From: Branchinecta lynchi | Taxonomy: Eukaryota > Arthropoda > Branchiopoda > Anostraca > Branchinectidae | Length of the DNA: 64,000 bases | Direction of reading: 5' to 3' | NCBI GenBank assembly: GCA_023053575.1 | Contig: JAKZAP010000020.1 | Span: 19,649,998-19,713,997 of the forward strand | Shown here: positions 32,364 to 43,009 of the stretch, in pieces | How positions within the stretch are numbered: position 1 is the first letter of the stretch | Layout of the letters: each line of letters begins with the position of its first letter | Notes under the pieces: model-generated | Databases searched by the model: none | Seen by the model: only the letters and a program-made list of their open reading frames with translations | Told to the model about the DNA's origin: nothing | Position numbers and translations under genes: made by a program

Positions 32364-33390
32364 GTTAAATTTAGGGACGTTAGAAATGTTGTAATGGAAT
32401 ACATTAGGAAAACTAAGGGATCGACTAAAACCAGGAAGGGAAGGGAACGCGAGAAAAGCAGGAAGGCATACTAAAACCAGGAAGGGCATGCTAAAACGAG
32501 GAAGGGCATCCTAAAACCAGGAATACTTTTGCAAGAATTCGCGGCACTGTTCCCTTCCTCTATTTAGTATTACATGAGGGGTCGGCAACTTTTCAAATTC
32601 AAAGTTCACCATCCCTTCCTCGTTTTAGTATCCTGACATGGGTAGGCATTAAGTTCAGTGAGGGGTCGGCAACTACACAAATTGTAATTCACTTTTTCAT
32701 TTCTCGTTCTGACGGTAGGCGACTAACCAGGAAGGGCATCAGAAAACCAGGAAGGCTGTCGCCAGAATTCACAGCACTGTTCCCTTCCTCTATTTAGTAT
32801 TATTTGAGGGGTCGGCAACTTTTCAAATAAAAAGTCCACCATCCCTTCCTCGTTTTAGTATGCCCTTCCTGGTTAGTCGCCTACCGTCAGAACAGAAATG
32901 AAAAGGTAAATTACAATTTTTGTAGTTGCCAACCCCTCACTGAATGCCTACCCATGTCAGGATACTAAAACGAGGAAGGGATGGTGAACTTTTAAATTGA
33001 AAAGTTGTCGACCCCTAAAATATACTAAATAGAGGAAGGGAACAGTGCTGCGAATTCTGGCAACAGCCTTCCTCGTTTTAGGATGCCCTTCCTCGTTTTA
33101 GTATGCCCTTCCTGCTTTTTTCGCGTTCCCTTCCCTTCCTAGTTTTAGCCGATCCCGAAAACTAAACGCTTGAATTTGGAATTATGATTTGATTTGAAAA
33201 TATGTGGGTTTTTTTATGTAAGACAATAGAATTCACAGTGCGTAATATGTAGCTTGTTTTATTTTTCTTTTGAACAGATTGTGTGTACACAATCATGTGA
33301 TTTGTAGTTTATTTTAGATGTTTAGTTTTGTTCCTTTGTTAGTTGTGAAATTGCTGTAAGGCAAAATCACGTAATAAAATTCATTCAAGC
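32364..33390 (+). mobile_element. LINE 3' fragment split by a foldback element
   Basis: Removing the insert at 32417-33156 and one 9-bp duplication joins KFRDVRNVVMEYIRKTK to a few more codons and a TGA stop at about 33189. This resembles the short C-terminal tail of a LINE ORF. A T-rich UTR follows and ends AATAAAATTCATTCAAG near 33389. It is 5' truncated by, or adjacent to, B copy 5. Only the tail is present, so the family cannot be fixed. Confidence 0.55.
32417..33156. mobile_element. Foldback element with 9-bp target duplication
   Basis: A 740-bp self-complementary element. The ends GGGATCGACTAAAACCAGGA and the inverse of GGGATCGGCTAAAACTAGGA are bordered by the perfect duplication GAAAACTAA at 32408-32416 and 33157-33165. 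CTAAAACSAGGAAGGGC words recur in both orientations. Two more inverted pairs (TTCCCTTCCTCTATTTAGTA and GACGGTAGGCGACTAACC) lie inside, so nearly the whole length pairs with itself. Long TIRs with a 9-bp duplication point to Mutator-like mobilisation (inference). No transposase. Confidence 0.88.
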
Positions 33391-33784
33391 AGCCAACTCC
33401 ATAGCTTCAAAATGCACTGAGGTTAATTTGCTCAAAAAATAGATAACGAACAGGATAGACATGCAAGGACGTGACTGCAAGTTCAGAGATTAACGAACGC
33501 AACGACAAATGATTAGCGTACATCGGTTACTACTGGGTCACGGACATTTTCCCACTTACTTATGATTGGCCTGTCACTGTTGATACTGTTGTAATCTAAC
33601 AGTTTAGGAAGTCTCGACCGTCCCCAGAGGAGTTCGAAAAAGGACTTCCAGAAATTGAACATATTCGTCCACAAGGCTGAGAGAAACGAATGATTAGGTT
33701 CGCGTCAGCACCCATTCACTTGGCAAAATATTGGGTATGTTTGCGCCATCAAAGGACGCGTCGTACACTGTTACGGGTTGAATC
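33391..33784. other. Unassigned sequence
   Basis: Nothing supported between the two LINE fragments. Confidence 0.35.
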
Positions 33785-34479
33785 AATTACCAAGGGTTTG
33801 TGATGAGTATGATGTTGAATTTGATGTTCTGTATAACACTAGCAAGACTTTCGCCATGGCTTTTTACCCTCGTGCTTTTTCGGTACCAAAGAAGGGGGCT
33901 GTATTGTCAGGCCGGGAAATTACATTCGTTTCGGAATTCCGGTACCTCGGCTTTCCGATACCGGATGACCTGACTGACAATGCCCAGGCGAAAGCCTCGC
34001 TATCTGGTCTTATGAAAAGAGCCAACTTCCTTATATGGAAATTTGGTGATTGCTCTGAAAAGATGAAGCTTCACCTGTTTAGATCGTATTGCTACCAACT
34101 GTTTGGCCTTACTTTGACGACGAATCTGAAAGGTACGACGCTAACTTCACTGACAGTGGGGTATAATCGAGCAGCACGTAGGTTTTTTCGTCGACCGCCT
34201 CTATGTAGTGTGTCTGCTGAACTAGTGGGAAGACCCTGCTGTACTCTCCGGGAAAAAATGCGGAAGCCTCGGCCGAGCTTCTTCCTGCGCATCCAGAAAT
34301 CAGAGAATAGCCTTGTTAGACTGTCAGCTGATCCATTGTTCACGTCATTATTAGTAGTTGCTAGTCGTATGGATTAGTTAAGCATTAGGGTCGTCTGTGT
34401 GTTGTTTTGTTTCTTTTGAGTAGTATGTGGTTTCTTTTTTTTATGACGTAAGCTGAAATAAAATTGATTGATTGATTGA
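33785..34479 (+). pseudogene. LINE reverse transcriptase, C-terminal fragment with 3' tail
   Basis: An open frame of about 199 codons (to 34377) starting just after the expected catalytic YADD region. It has CDEYDVEFDVLYNTSKTFAM (the NxxKT step after the active site), SEFRYLGFPI, SGLMKRANFLIWKFGDCSEK and LHLFRSYCYQLFGL. These blocks match the connection and thumb region of non-LTR reverse transcriptases of the CR1/Jockey group. Palm motifs are missing, so it is a 5'-truncated copy. The 3' UTR has an AATAAA and four TTGA repeats up to 34479, directly abutting the next element. Confidence 0.85.
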
Positions 34480-34903
34480 CTGTCAGAAGTTTCATAACAG
34501 ACCACACAAGGATGCACGGTTTCAACAGACAACGCGCAACAGACAACACCTGAGATGTTATCTGTTATCGCGACAAACATTGCGCATGAAATGTAATGCA
34601 TAACAAGCACTGTCAGGAAGAGCCGAAAAACCGCCAAAAAAGTATAACGAAAAATAGATGTTCCTTCAGCCGAAGCTGACTGCGAATCATATTTGACGGT
34701 GCAAAACGGATAAGTCAGCGACATTTTATTAGAGCTATATTACGGCCCTTCTTGGCAAGGGTCCTCTTCAGGCTCAAGCTGAAAAATGAACTTCATGATC
34801 TTGAGCGGCTCTAATAAAATGTAGCTGACTTATCCGTTTTGCACCGTCAAATATAACGAAAAACCGCGCATCCATGTGTTGTCTGTTATGAAACTTCTGA
34901 CAG
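34480..34903. mobile_element. Nested palindromes: TIR element carrying a ribozyme-like repeat
   Basis: The outer ends, left CTGTCAGAAGTTTCATAACA (34480) and its inverse at 34884-34903, are inverted copies over about 43 bp. Inside, 34690-34852 is a second palindrome with arms TTTGACGGTGCAAAACGGAT and its inverse. That inner repeat holds, on the minus strand near 34731-34775, GAGC, CTGAAGA, a hairpin, GTAATAT and AGCTC: the hammerhead-like core with the A of GAAA changed to T. The left end touches the LINE tail exactly. Confidence 0.7.
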
Positions 34904-35162
34904 CGCACTTATGATAATAATACCTTCTACCTGAGTAGTATTTCCAACTGTTCTCGTTCCCGAGCTTCTACACTTGAGTCTCATAATTATCTCCTCTATT
35001 AGCATTACACCGATTATCACGCTTGCCGCGTTTGTTCTCTTTAGGTGACGTGTCAGGCTCCCGACTATTGTTTCCGAGAACTTTGTCATCCGAGACAAGG
35101 GACATGGAAAGAGGGCAAAACCAGCCAAAGCCTTGTGTAATTTTCTGTACGCGTAGCTAAGT
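34904..35162. other. Unassigned sequence
   Basis: No gene or repeat supported. The minus frame 35311-34886 crosses into the foldback element and matches nothing. Confidence 0.3.
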
Positions 35163-35660
35163 TTTAAGGCGTTTTTCCGTGCTCCCACAGTTTGTGGGTC
35201 GACTGTGGCTCGAAAAGAGTGTTTCCGCGGTCTGTCGTGCGGCCCACACGTTTGTTTCCGCGACCAACGAGATTTTCCTGGCTCGCTTTGTGGCTCAGAC
35301 TGGACAAACAACTGGCGAGGTGATTGTCGATTTTGTGGCTCGATTCTGGCGGAAAATTCAAATTAAGCAGTAAAATAGTCTCTAAACAATAAAATTAACT
35401 ACTTTTTCAAGCATTTAGAGGATGCTTGAAGACGCTTTTTTAAACAATGGTAAGGAAAGCCTGGAGTTCCATTTATTGAGGTTTTAAATGAATTTATTTT
35501 TATTTTCAGATATTTGAAATTACCGCCAAAAATGTCGACAAAATGGCGTTTCCGCGAGTTTCAACTTTTGGCTCGACTGTGAGGTACACAATCGTGTTTC
35601 CACGTCAAACACTCAGAAGTGTGTGGCCCACAACTGCGTCGCGGAAAAACGCCTTTAATG
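35163..35660. mobile_element. Foldback-type MITE
   Basis: The ends TTAAGGCGTTTTTCCG (35163) and CGGAAAAACGCCTTTAA (to 35660) are inverted copies. Similarity continues inward in pieces: CCCACAGTTTGTGGG against CCCACAACTG, GGCCCACACGTTTG against GTGTGTGGCCCAC, and GTTTCCGCG words on both sides. Length about 498 bp. The frames at 35179-35373 and 35543-35797 lie within it and are not genes. Target duplication uncertain. Confidence 0.65.
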
Positions 35661-35922
35661 TAGTCAAGTATCTCAGAGATATCTTAGCACAAACACTGTA
35701 TAGTGCGGGGTTTCGTTTAAAGGTTACTGAAGCGATTACGAGGCGTATTCTCAGTGTTTGTAAAAGTGGGTATCCAGACCCGGAATCTACGCTATAAAAT
35801 CTGCGGGAATAATAGGCGTATTTCCAATACTTGTTAAAGTCCGTATCAAAACCTGGATCTCTTCCCGGAATGGCAATAAATCTTTGCTTCGTCAATAAGC
35901 AAAATACCTCGGTCTGATCAAG

Positions 35923-36296
35923 AGTTGCGTTTCTGCAGATACCATGGTACCACGTTCTGAAGTCGTTTTTGCAGTTATCGTGGTATCTAATACCACCGTC
36001 AAAAGAAGTTTTTGCAGCTATCGTGGTATCTGATATCCAGATACCACGGTCCAACCGACCGTGGTATCTGGAAAGTCATCTCGCTTTCATTCAAAATGGC
36101 GAGAAAGAAGTTTAGCACTTAGTGACGTAACTGGATATCAGTTTTTCTTTAGGGGTGACTTCGAAAAGTGCAATTTCGGCAATTGTCGTTTCTGCAGAGC
36201 AACCGTATATCAGATACCACGATTACTGCAAAAAACACTAATTGCAGATCCAGTTGCCGTGGTAACAGATACCATGGTATCTGCAAAAACGCAACT
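35923..36296. mobile_element. MITE with AGTTGCGTTTTTG-type ends, GATACCATGG group, copy 1
   Basis: Ends AGTTGCGTTTCTGCAGATAC and ATCTGCAAAAACGCAACT, with AAG on both sides (35920-35922 and 36297-36299). The interior is full of GATACCACGG / CCGTGGTATC inverted words. Copy 2 at 48787-49086 shares both ends and these words. The minus frame 36054-35605 partly overlaps and is not a gene. Confidence 0.8.
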
Positions 36297-36537
36297 AAGG
36301 TCGGTTCAAGTCCGAGAACTTGGAAGCAAATAACGTCAGAAGCCTTACAGGTTTCTTGAAAAGGACATATTTTTTTTAATTTGTCAGTTTCATTCGATGT
36401 GGCTACGGATATAACGTTGAAAATAAAAAAAATAAGTGCAAAAAATTCTGATCATTTAAATAATAATAATAATTTTGTTTTCTACCCACAAATGGTACAA
36501 GACGAAAACAGTGGGGACAAAAGAAAATAAGAAGAAA
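36297..36537. other. Unassigned A-rich sequence
   Basis: A-rich with (AAT)n near 36460. Nothing supported. Confidence 0.3.
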
Positions 36538-36665
36538 TATCGCTAATGAAGAATCATAGCTGACGTATCCGAAATATCGCTAATGAAGAATCATAGCTGA
36601 CGTATCCGTTGTAAACATTGTTTGAATAAATGTTTCAAAGTCAGCTTGGGCTCAAAGAATATTTA
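36538..36665 (+). repeat. Penelope-type repeat fragment with short tandem duplication
   Basis: GAAATATCGCTAATGAAGAA and TCATAGCTGACGTATCC occur twice in tandem (36538 and 36570). They are followed by GTTGTAAACATTGTTTGAAT and TCAGCTTGGGCTCAAAGAAT, as at 24450-24500. Only the part after the ribozyme core is present. Confidence 0.6.
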
Positions 36666-37160
36666 AAATAAGAAGACATAATTAGGGAAAACACAACACA
36701 TACAAACAAAATATACTAAAGAGTCAAACAGACGTATAAGCCCATGAGAGGGCGACAGACGCGCCTACGCCGTTTCGGAGAGTTTTCTGTGGAGAAGACA
36801 TTTTTGGTCACCAATTTTGGAACACGCGCAAAAAAAGTTAACCAGGAAACAGAACACATTTTTCAAAGCGAACAGTGAACCCTCTTCGAGGTTAACTGAG
36901 CAATGCATTGTTCTTTCAACTACCTCCTTTAGTATGTTGAGTGCCTAAACGGCGAGTATAAATCAAATGAAAAAAAAAATAATGTCATGGGTGCTTTAAG
37001 GTTTCTTACCTTTCAGAAACTCCTTAGGTTTGGGAAGGAGTGGTGAGCTTCCCAACGCGGAGGCGACTACCGGTCCATCCCTTGAAACAGGGGAACCAAC
37101 CGAGTTCAGTTGGTAAACTGAGCCGTTTTCCTAAAATAACAAATTAAATACAAACTAATG
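36666..37160. other. Unassigned sequence
   Basis: Nothing supported. Confidence 0.3.
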
Positions 37161-37324
37161 CCTTGAACCCACGATCAGGGTTGAGTGCTCCCGGTCTGGA
37201 ATTCCTGCCCGGATTTTCGGCACCATCACCACTTCCATATGGAAAAGTTTAAATTTTTTCAACTTGATGATGAAAGTGCAGGAAATCCGGCCTGGAAATC
37301 CGGATCGTGTGTTCGCACTGTAAG
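37161..37324. repeat. Repeat I, copy 1
   Basis: About 164 bp, nearly identical to 44582-44743 in the same orientation. Shared words are GCCCGGATTTTCGGCACCAT, CACTTCCATATGGAAAAG and GGATCGTGTGTTCGCACTG. The ends CCTTGAACCCACGATC and GATCGTGTGTTCGCACTG are imperfect inverted copies, so it may be a tiny MITE. No coding role. Confidence 0.7.
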
Positions 37325-39465
37325 GTCAATTAGAAGGCTTAGAGGATGGGTGAATGGGATGATGGGTGAATCCTTTTCCTGTGTTTTACTTTCTATTTCA
37401 AACCATCATTTCTTCTTCGGTTGCTTAGTGGGCTTGAACCTTACCTGACGCACGCCATTGAGATTGCATTATTAACACGCGACGCTCTTTCTGAAAACAG
37501 TCCGGAAACAGACCTAATAAGCTGTCTGACGAGAAGCTCTGTGCGCATTCTGTACTTTCCCTAAGACACAGGGACAGATATGACATAGGGGCGATTCTCC
37601 ATATCTCAGTTAAGAGTCACCATGCGGTTTAGTTTCTTTTAGTTCCCAGTGCTCATCGCCATCATCAATGGTTAACTAAAATTCTGCTAGGACTTGTGTT
37701 TAATTCGTCTTCAGTTCAGCGCTCCAAGTGGATTAGTTTCTGTCAGTCCCCCAATCGTCTCATAATCAACATTGTAGACATAGTAAAAAGTCGAATCCAT
37801 AGGAGGGTAGGTCGCTTTCCCTTTCTGCTGCTAAAACATATGCAAAATCTCCATTACCTGGGACACAGATGACAGGTTTTCCACTCACTAACCTGTGGAT
37901 ATCATTTTGCCATGTCTGATCCAAGTGCTGACGGGGAGGCATATGGGGATTAACAGAAACTAGTCCGCTTGGAAGCGCTGAACAGGAATATGGCCAATGG
38001 AAACTCTATGGTGATGAGAGTTTCGCACTACCCTTCAATTTAAAAAGTGAAAAGTTTATTTATTTTCATTAACTTACGGATCTCTACTACTATCTCTGCA
38101 AAACGGATGCTAATAGGTATGGGGGGGGGGGGGCAAACAGATACGAATCCACTTGAAGCGTCGAACTGGTGGTATATGGTCGTTGCGAGCTTTCAAATTG
38201 TTATGTTTAAGGGAAAGATTTTGCAACATCTTGTGAGGTGGTGCCAACTATCAAGTACAGCCTGTTACATTTGTTGAAATTTTACAGCCTTGTATGAAAG
38301 GAGTTGCATCATAAGCATTCTAGCACTTGCAATGTCTAGAACCCCCCACCCAAGACCAAAGCTGAAGCCATGGCTCGATCCAACCGCTTAGTCATCTAGT
38401 GGCGCGGGTCGGAAGCACCCTACATTGGGAGGCTGGGATCATAGTTTGACAATGGATCAAAGAAAATGTTTTTATTTTAGCAGGCATATGGAAAATGTGT
38501 AGAAAAACAAACTAACTATTTGCAATGACGATTTTTTTAAGTATTTTGTTTTCTGCTTTTTCTTTTTAATTCCCGTAGGTCCAAAGAGGGAAGGATGTAA
38601 ACTATATCACAATAAACAAACGCCGTAAATTATACTAAATTCGTCATAGTGATTTCTTACAGATTCTGAAATTGTGCTAAATAATATTCAACTTCCGAAA
38701 CCAAAAAATGTCAAACCGGCCGATGATTTCTTCTTCCAACATATCTAAACGTCAACATGGTGATAACCTTAGTTGTTTTAATCCTCTTACACGCAACTCA
38801 ATATTCTCGAAGGTTTTAGTAACTCTTTTGACTGCCGCCGGGAGATCGGTGAATAGTTAATTAGCAACGGCGACCTTGCTTTCAAGAGTGAATTGTGTTC
38901 AAATAATTTGTGGATAACGTTGGCTACCGTGAGGATTTTGAAGAAAAACAAAGGTGTTCATAAAAATCTGACCCATCGAAAAATGATGGTGTCTCCCACC
39001 TTATCAGCCCACATGAATCAAAGACTTTAATGCTAGGAAACTAGTATGGCGTTCGGCCACCAAGCTTATATGTCTAACTAATGGCATTTCAGATTGGCAA
39101 GTAAAACTCACATGATCTAGTTTCATTGCGACAAAAATAATTGCGAATTAACCTGGCAAGAACCCTGAGCAGTTATTCCAGCAAATAATTTGGCAGGAAC
39201 GATGTCACATGTACTGGACACTCTCCAGATAATACCAAGTGTATCGGCAGGTCTGAAGCTGTCAACTAACATAAATAAACGTAGGAATATGTATGAGCCC
39301 ATTCAGTCCCTGGAACAAATCCAACTTCCCAAAATTTATTTTCTCTCATTTTATGTATTCCCAGAGCGACTCTTCCGATTTACGGATAAAAATATGCAGA
39401 ACACGTCCTTGGAGCTGGCCTTTGTGCGAATTGCGAAGTACCGGCACGCACCAGCCAGGGGCACG
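37325..39465. other. Unassigned low-repeat stretch
   Basis: About 2.1 kb with no gene, RNA or repeat family that I can support. It is the longest non-repetitive stretch in the window. Short open frames (for example 38047-38277) lack splice context and recognisable domains. A G run lies at 38119-38132. Confidence 0.4.
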
Positions 39466-40110
39466 CGTATGGGGGGGGGGGGGCGTGTCACGACTAGGGG
39501 GAGGGGTGGGGGACGCCCCCCCCCCCGAGGGTTGTCGGTAAATATCCGAGTCGGCGCGAAGTGCCGCGATTTTTCGTAATAACAGTCTATTTTTTTCTTC
39601 GAGACAGTCAACTTTTTTTCGGTTTCTCGTAAAAATAGTTGTTTTTTCTTAAAAATAGTAGTTTTTCTTAAAATCAGTCATTTTTTCTCAGTAATCGTCG
39701 TTTTTATCTGCAAAAACAGTCGGTAAAAATGACCAGCCAGTCGGTAAATACCTTCCCCCCCCCCAAACATTTTGGCTAGTAACACCTCTGGGGGGCGCGC
39801 CCCAATGTTGTCGGCCAGTCGGAAAAAATAACCGAGTCGACACAAAGCACACCTTTTTTTTTGTAAAAACAGTCGATTTTTTCGTAAAAACGATCGATCG
39901 GTTTTTCTGAAAATCAGCCGATTTTTCGTCAAAACAGTAGATTTTTTCTTCTGAAATAGTCGAGTTTTCTGAACATCAGTCGGTTTTTTGCATCTTTTTT
40001 TCTGCAAGAAACAGTCGGTAAAAAGGACCAGCAAGTCGGTAAATATCTATCCCCCCCCCCCCCCCGAAACATTTTGGCTAGTAGCGCCTCTGGCACCAGC
40101 AATATTGTGG
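39466..40110. repeat. GC-rich block and two ~300-bp CAGTCG units (hAT-related)
   Basis: G and C runs at 39471-39535 are followed by two units (about 39537-39805 and 39806-40110). Each has AACAGTCGATTTTTTCG-type words, AATGACCAGCCAGTCGGTAA, a C run and ACATTTTGGCTAGTA with CGCCTCTGG. The block at 1935-2010 (TGATCAGCGAGTCAGTAGAA, TTTGGCTAGTAATGCCTCTG) inside the hAT element is homologous. The minus frames 39351-40132 are translations of the repeat. Confidence 0.6.
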
Positions 40111-41010
40111 GATTATGTTTATGTCCGACCAAGCTGCGATAACAAAAATTAGGATTTTTTTTTAACTAGAACGCCGAGTGGAGGAGGAGTCGTAGCCAAA
40201 AAAGTAAAGAATTAAAACAGAAAAGATACTACACGGATTAAATATATATATAAAATATATGAGCTAATGAATATTACAAAAATATAATAACATTAAACAA
40301 AATATGACAAAAAAAAGGAAATACTACCAATAAATAGTCTTGCTACGCTGCTAGTACTGGGACTCATCTTCTGGTACTCTCAATTTTTTTTTATGGCAGG
40401 CAGGTAGCAGCGTCTTTGATTTTCTGTCTCGCGGTTTATACGCGATACGTCCTCGATGAAATTCAAAATGGGCCGTCTAACTGCAAATTTGGTCTTATCT
40501 TGATGCCGTTCATTTTCTCAACTTCACTACGAAAATTTATTGTGAAAAAAAAAAAAACATCAACCAAGTCAAAACAGTTCTGTTCTCTCTTCTAATGCAA
40601 GAGACAAAATAAGTTTGCTTTTCAGATAAACTTTAACAGATTAAGTAGTGGACTGAAAAACAAACATATGATGAAATTCTAAAAAAAAAACGTTCAGGGA
40701 TCAAAAGAGACACAGGCGAATACTCACTACCAGAAACATGGAAAGGCATCATCAGTGAAAGGAACTTCAGACCCCAAGCTCTTCTTTACAACAAAACGAA
40801 ATTCAACCCAAATGCAGAAAAATTTCTACCCGAACAGCGACCCAATCGAGCAGCAAAAATAGCAGCCGTGTCCAAAATAAAATCACAGCAACCTTTTTAA
40901 CTCCAAGCAAGTCTCACGAAGGAATTTTCGAAGTTAAATACTCAACGCTAAGCTAGAAACCTTGGTTTTATGTGTTCCCACAAGTTCGTTTTACCAACTT
41001 AAGCGGTTTT
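40111..41010. other. Mostly unassigned; possible coding remnant at 40697-40902
   Basis: At 40697-40902 (+) an unbroken frame without an obvious start reads GIKRDTGEYSLPETWKGI, then FRPQALLYNKTKFNPNAEKF and AAKIAAVSKIKSQQPF before TAA. The residue use looks protein-like, but I recognise no family and see no convincing splice borders. The rest is AT-rich and unassigned. Confidence 0.35.
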
Positions 41011-41095
41011 GAGCCTGAAGAGGAGCCTTGCCAAGAAGGGCCGAAATATAGCTCGAATAAAATTCAGCTGACGTATCCGTTTTGCACCATCAAAC
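41011..41095 (+). ncRNA. Hammerhead-ribozyme-like repeat, GAGC/GCTC form
   Basis: GAGC (41011) - CTGAAGA - hairpin (arms GG-GCCTT and AAGGGCC around GCCAAG, one mispair) - GAAATATA - GCTC (41051). In order this gives stem I, the CUGANGA core, stem II, GAAA, a minimal AUAU element in place of stem III, and a UA site before the stem I partner. It is followed by AATAAAATTCAGCTGACGTATCCG, shared by the other copies. Self-cleavage is inferred, and the very short stem III would probably require dimers. The host is probably a Penelope-like or retrozyme-like repeat. Confidence 0.5.
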
Positions 41096-41434
41096 AAAAA
41101 TACTCTTAGGCCGGGATTTGAGCCCAGGCCCTTCCACTCTATTAGTTATATAAATTATTCAAGTCCGCTATATTAGTCCCTTGTATATCGTTGAATGTAT
41201 ATAATATGTAATATTTAACAGAGTATTTCTCATCTGTGTCAAACGTTAGCAAATTTTGGACAGGGTTATACTTATACTATTAAAAATAAAACAGAATAAA
41301 CAGACCAACTGAATATATCAAGAAAAAAAGGAAGAGGAAAACAAATAATTATTTAACATATTATGGCTGTTCGACTTTCGAACTAAAAAAAGGGGGGAGT
41401 GCAAAATTCGGCGTAGTTAGAATACTGGGCCTGG
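41096..41434. other. Unassigned AT-rich sequence
   Basis: Nothing supported. Confidence 0.3.
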
Positions 41435-42280
41435 ATCAGAGCAAAATAACGCTATGGAGTACCCCCAAGACCTGTGCTTTATATGCTTCGCAAACGGGCC
41501 ATACTCGTAGCTCGACTCGTAGCGCCGCCCACTGCGCTTGCTGCATTTAAAGCGAGGCATACTTGCGAGTCTAAAACTTTCTGGTAAAGCAAAGTGCGAT
41601 CTGCACACACCGAGGAAACAGGAGAGTCTGTATAATTTTGTTACTGTGCTCAGAATATGAAAGTTAACGAAGCCAGCGCTGTTGCACGAATTAATGAGTT
41701 TCGGTAGGGACATTCTATATCATTAGTGATGTTACTCGCTGTCATTCGAGTGAGTGTCAAGTCTTGGTGCTACTTCCTAGTATTATTAGTTGCGTTTTTG
41801 ATTGCCGTTCCTCATCTCAGTTCTTCTTATGTCTCGTTTCCGATCACCTTCCGAGTTAGCAGTTTGCTTAATTGTCGTTTTTGCTGAAACGGAGACCGTG
41901 TCAGTTCTCGGTTCTACAACACCTGCGAGTGAAACGGCGAACTTTGACGCAGTTCCCGGTCCGAGTTCGCCTGTCACGAAAAAATTAACCCAAACAAATT
42001 GAAAGTCCTGGACGGTGTGTTTGGAAATGGATGATTAAAACTTATACGTTTTGACTATAGGAATGGCCTTTTCACTGTCAAATGTTTACCCTTTACTGAC
42101 TTATGTAGGAGATTTTATGAATGATTTGCCGGGATGCTTATTTTTGGTTTTTATTCACCTGCGTCTTGAAACGGCGAAGGCGTCAGGCGAACTGAGCGTG
42201 AAAACGGAAATTAAGCTGCAACGGCGAACTCACACGGGAACTTACACAGGCGATCAAAAACGCAACTATCGTGCTCTGGC
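41435..42280. mobile_element. Family D TIR element, copy 1, split by a nested MITE
   Basis: Left end CAGAGCAAAATAACGCTATG; right end CTTGGTGCTACTTCCTAGTA then, beyond the nested MITE, TGCTCTGG at 42272. Comparison with the uninterrupted D copy at 52248-52604 shows that 41788-42267 was inserted into the right TIR. The D body has GGGCCATACTCGTAGC, GCCGCCCACTGCGCTTG, TTTAAAGCGAG and a CTGCACACACCGAGGAAACA block. No coding capacity; the class is not determined because the flanking duplication is unclear. Confidence 0.75.
41788..42267. mobile_element. MITE with AGTTGCGTTTTTG ends, nested in family D
   Basis: Ends AGTTGCGTTTTTGATTGCC and GGCGATCAAAAACGCAACT, flanked by ATT on the left and ATC on the right, a possible 3-bp duplication with one change. 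The interior (CGAAACGGCGAA words, TCCGAGTTCGCC) differs from the E and 1045 elements, which share only the terminal motif. The frames at 41786-42002 are not genes. Confidence 0.78.
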
Positions 42281-42875
42281 CTAGAAAACAGACAAAATCG
42301 CTTACCGCGTTGTGACTAACCGACGCCGCGTGGCTGACTGCCTGTTCATGCTCTAAACCCATTGAACTGGAAGAGTACTGCAACCTCGATTCAGACAAAG
42401 ACGAGTCAGTGACACAACCGCTATCGTCCAAACTCAGGACGGATTGCGCGACTTGTGGGGAGGAGCTGAGAGCCGTGTATCTGAAAAAAAAAATTAAAGA
42501 CATAAAAACGAGAAAAACGATCTGAGCAAGTTAAAACAAATTACTAGCACTCAAGTTTGTCCCAGTTCCTGCTCCCTGGGCGCTCTCTCGAATTCCTGAA
42601 ATTCAGCTCAGATCAGGATCCGTTCAGATGAGTTGATTTACAAAGGAAGTTGATAATACATGAGACCCCGTCTTGTCAGTCCTGGTATGTCTACGTGACT
42701 CGACAATGGAGTCCTAGACCTCTAAATTATATTCGAAAAAATGTTTATGGTTTATTGGTCACGGTACAAGTCCCTTGTGTAAAAGCGCCATCTATGTAAT
42801 AGCATTAATTTCCGTGACTTGCGGATGTGAACTGGTTAGATGAATTTGCCTTCCGGCGGGATCACTGTTCCTATG
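42281..42875. other. Unassigned sequence
   Basis: No supported gene. The minus frame 42503-42183 overlaps the MITE and matches nothing. Confidence 0.3.
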
Positions 42876-42925
42876 GCCGGCTTCTACCAGACTATTGTAG
42901 TGGTTTGCGAACTCTGTTCACAAGC

Positions 42926-42988
42926 CCCTCGGTAGCTCAGATGGTAGAGCGACTGCCTTGTAAGCAGAGGGTCCTGGGTTCAAATCCC
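42926..42988 (+). pseudogene. tRNA-Thr(TGT)-like gene, 3' part replaced
   Basis: Identical to 43156-43218 through the D arm, the anticodon arm with loop CTTGTAA, and CTGGGTTCAAATCCC. It then runs into TCGGTAGTTCAAATCCCTCG instead of the acceptor strand. The end looks like a re-copied or rearranged tRNA junction created where the inverted repeat at 43010 starts. Upstream GTAGTGGTTTGCGAACTC is shared with the 23118 copy. Confidence 0.75.
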
Positions 42989-43009
42989 TCGGTAGTTCAA
43001 ATCCCTCGT

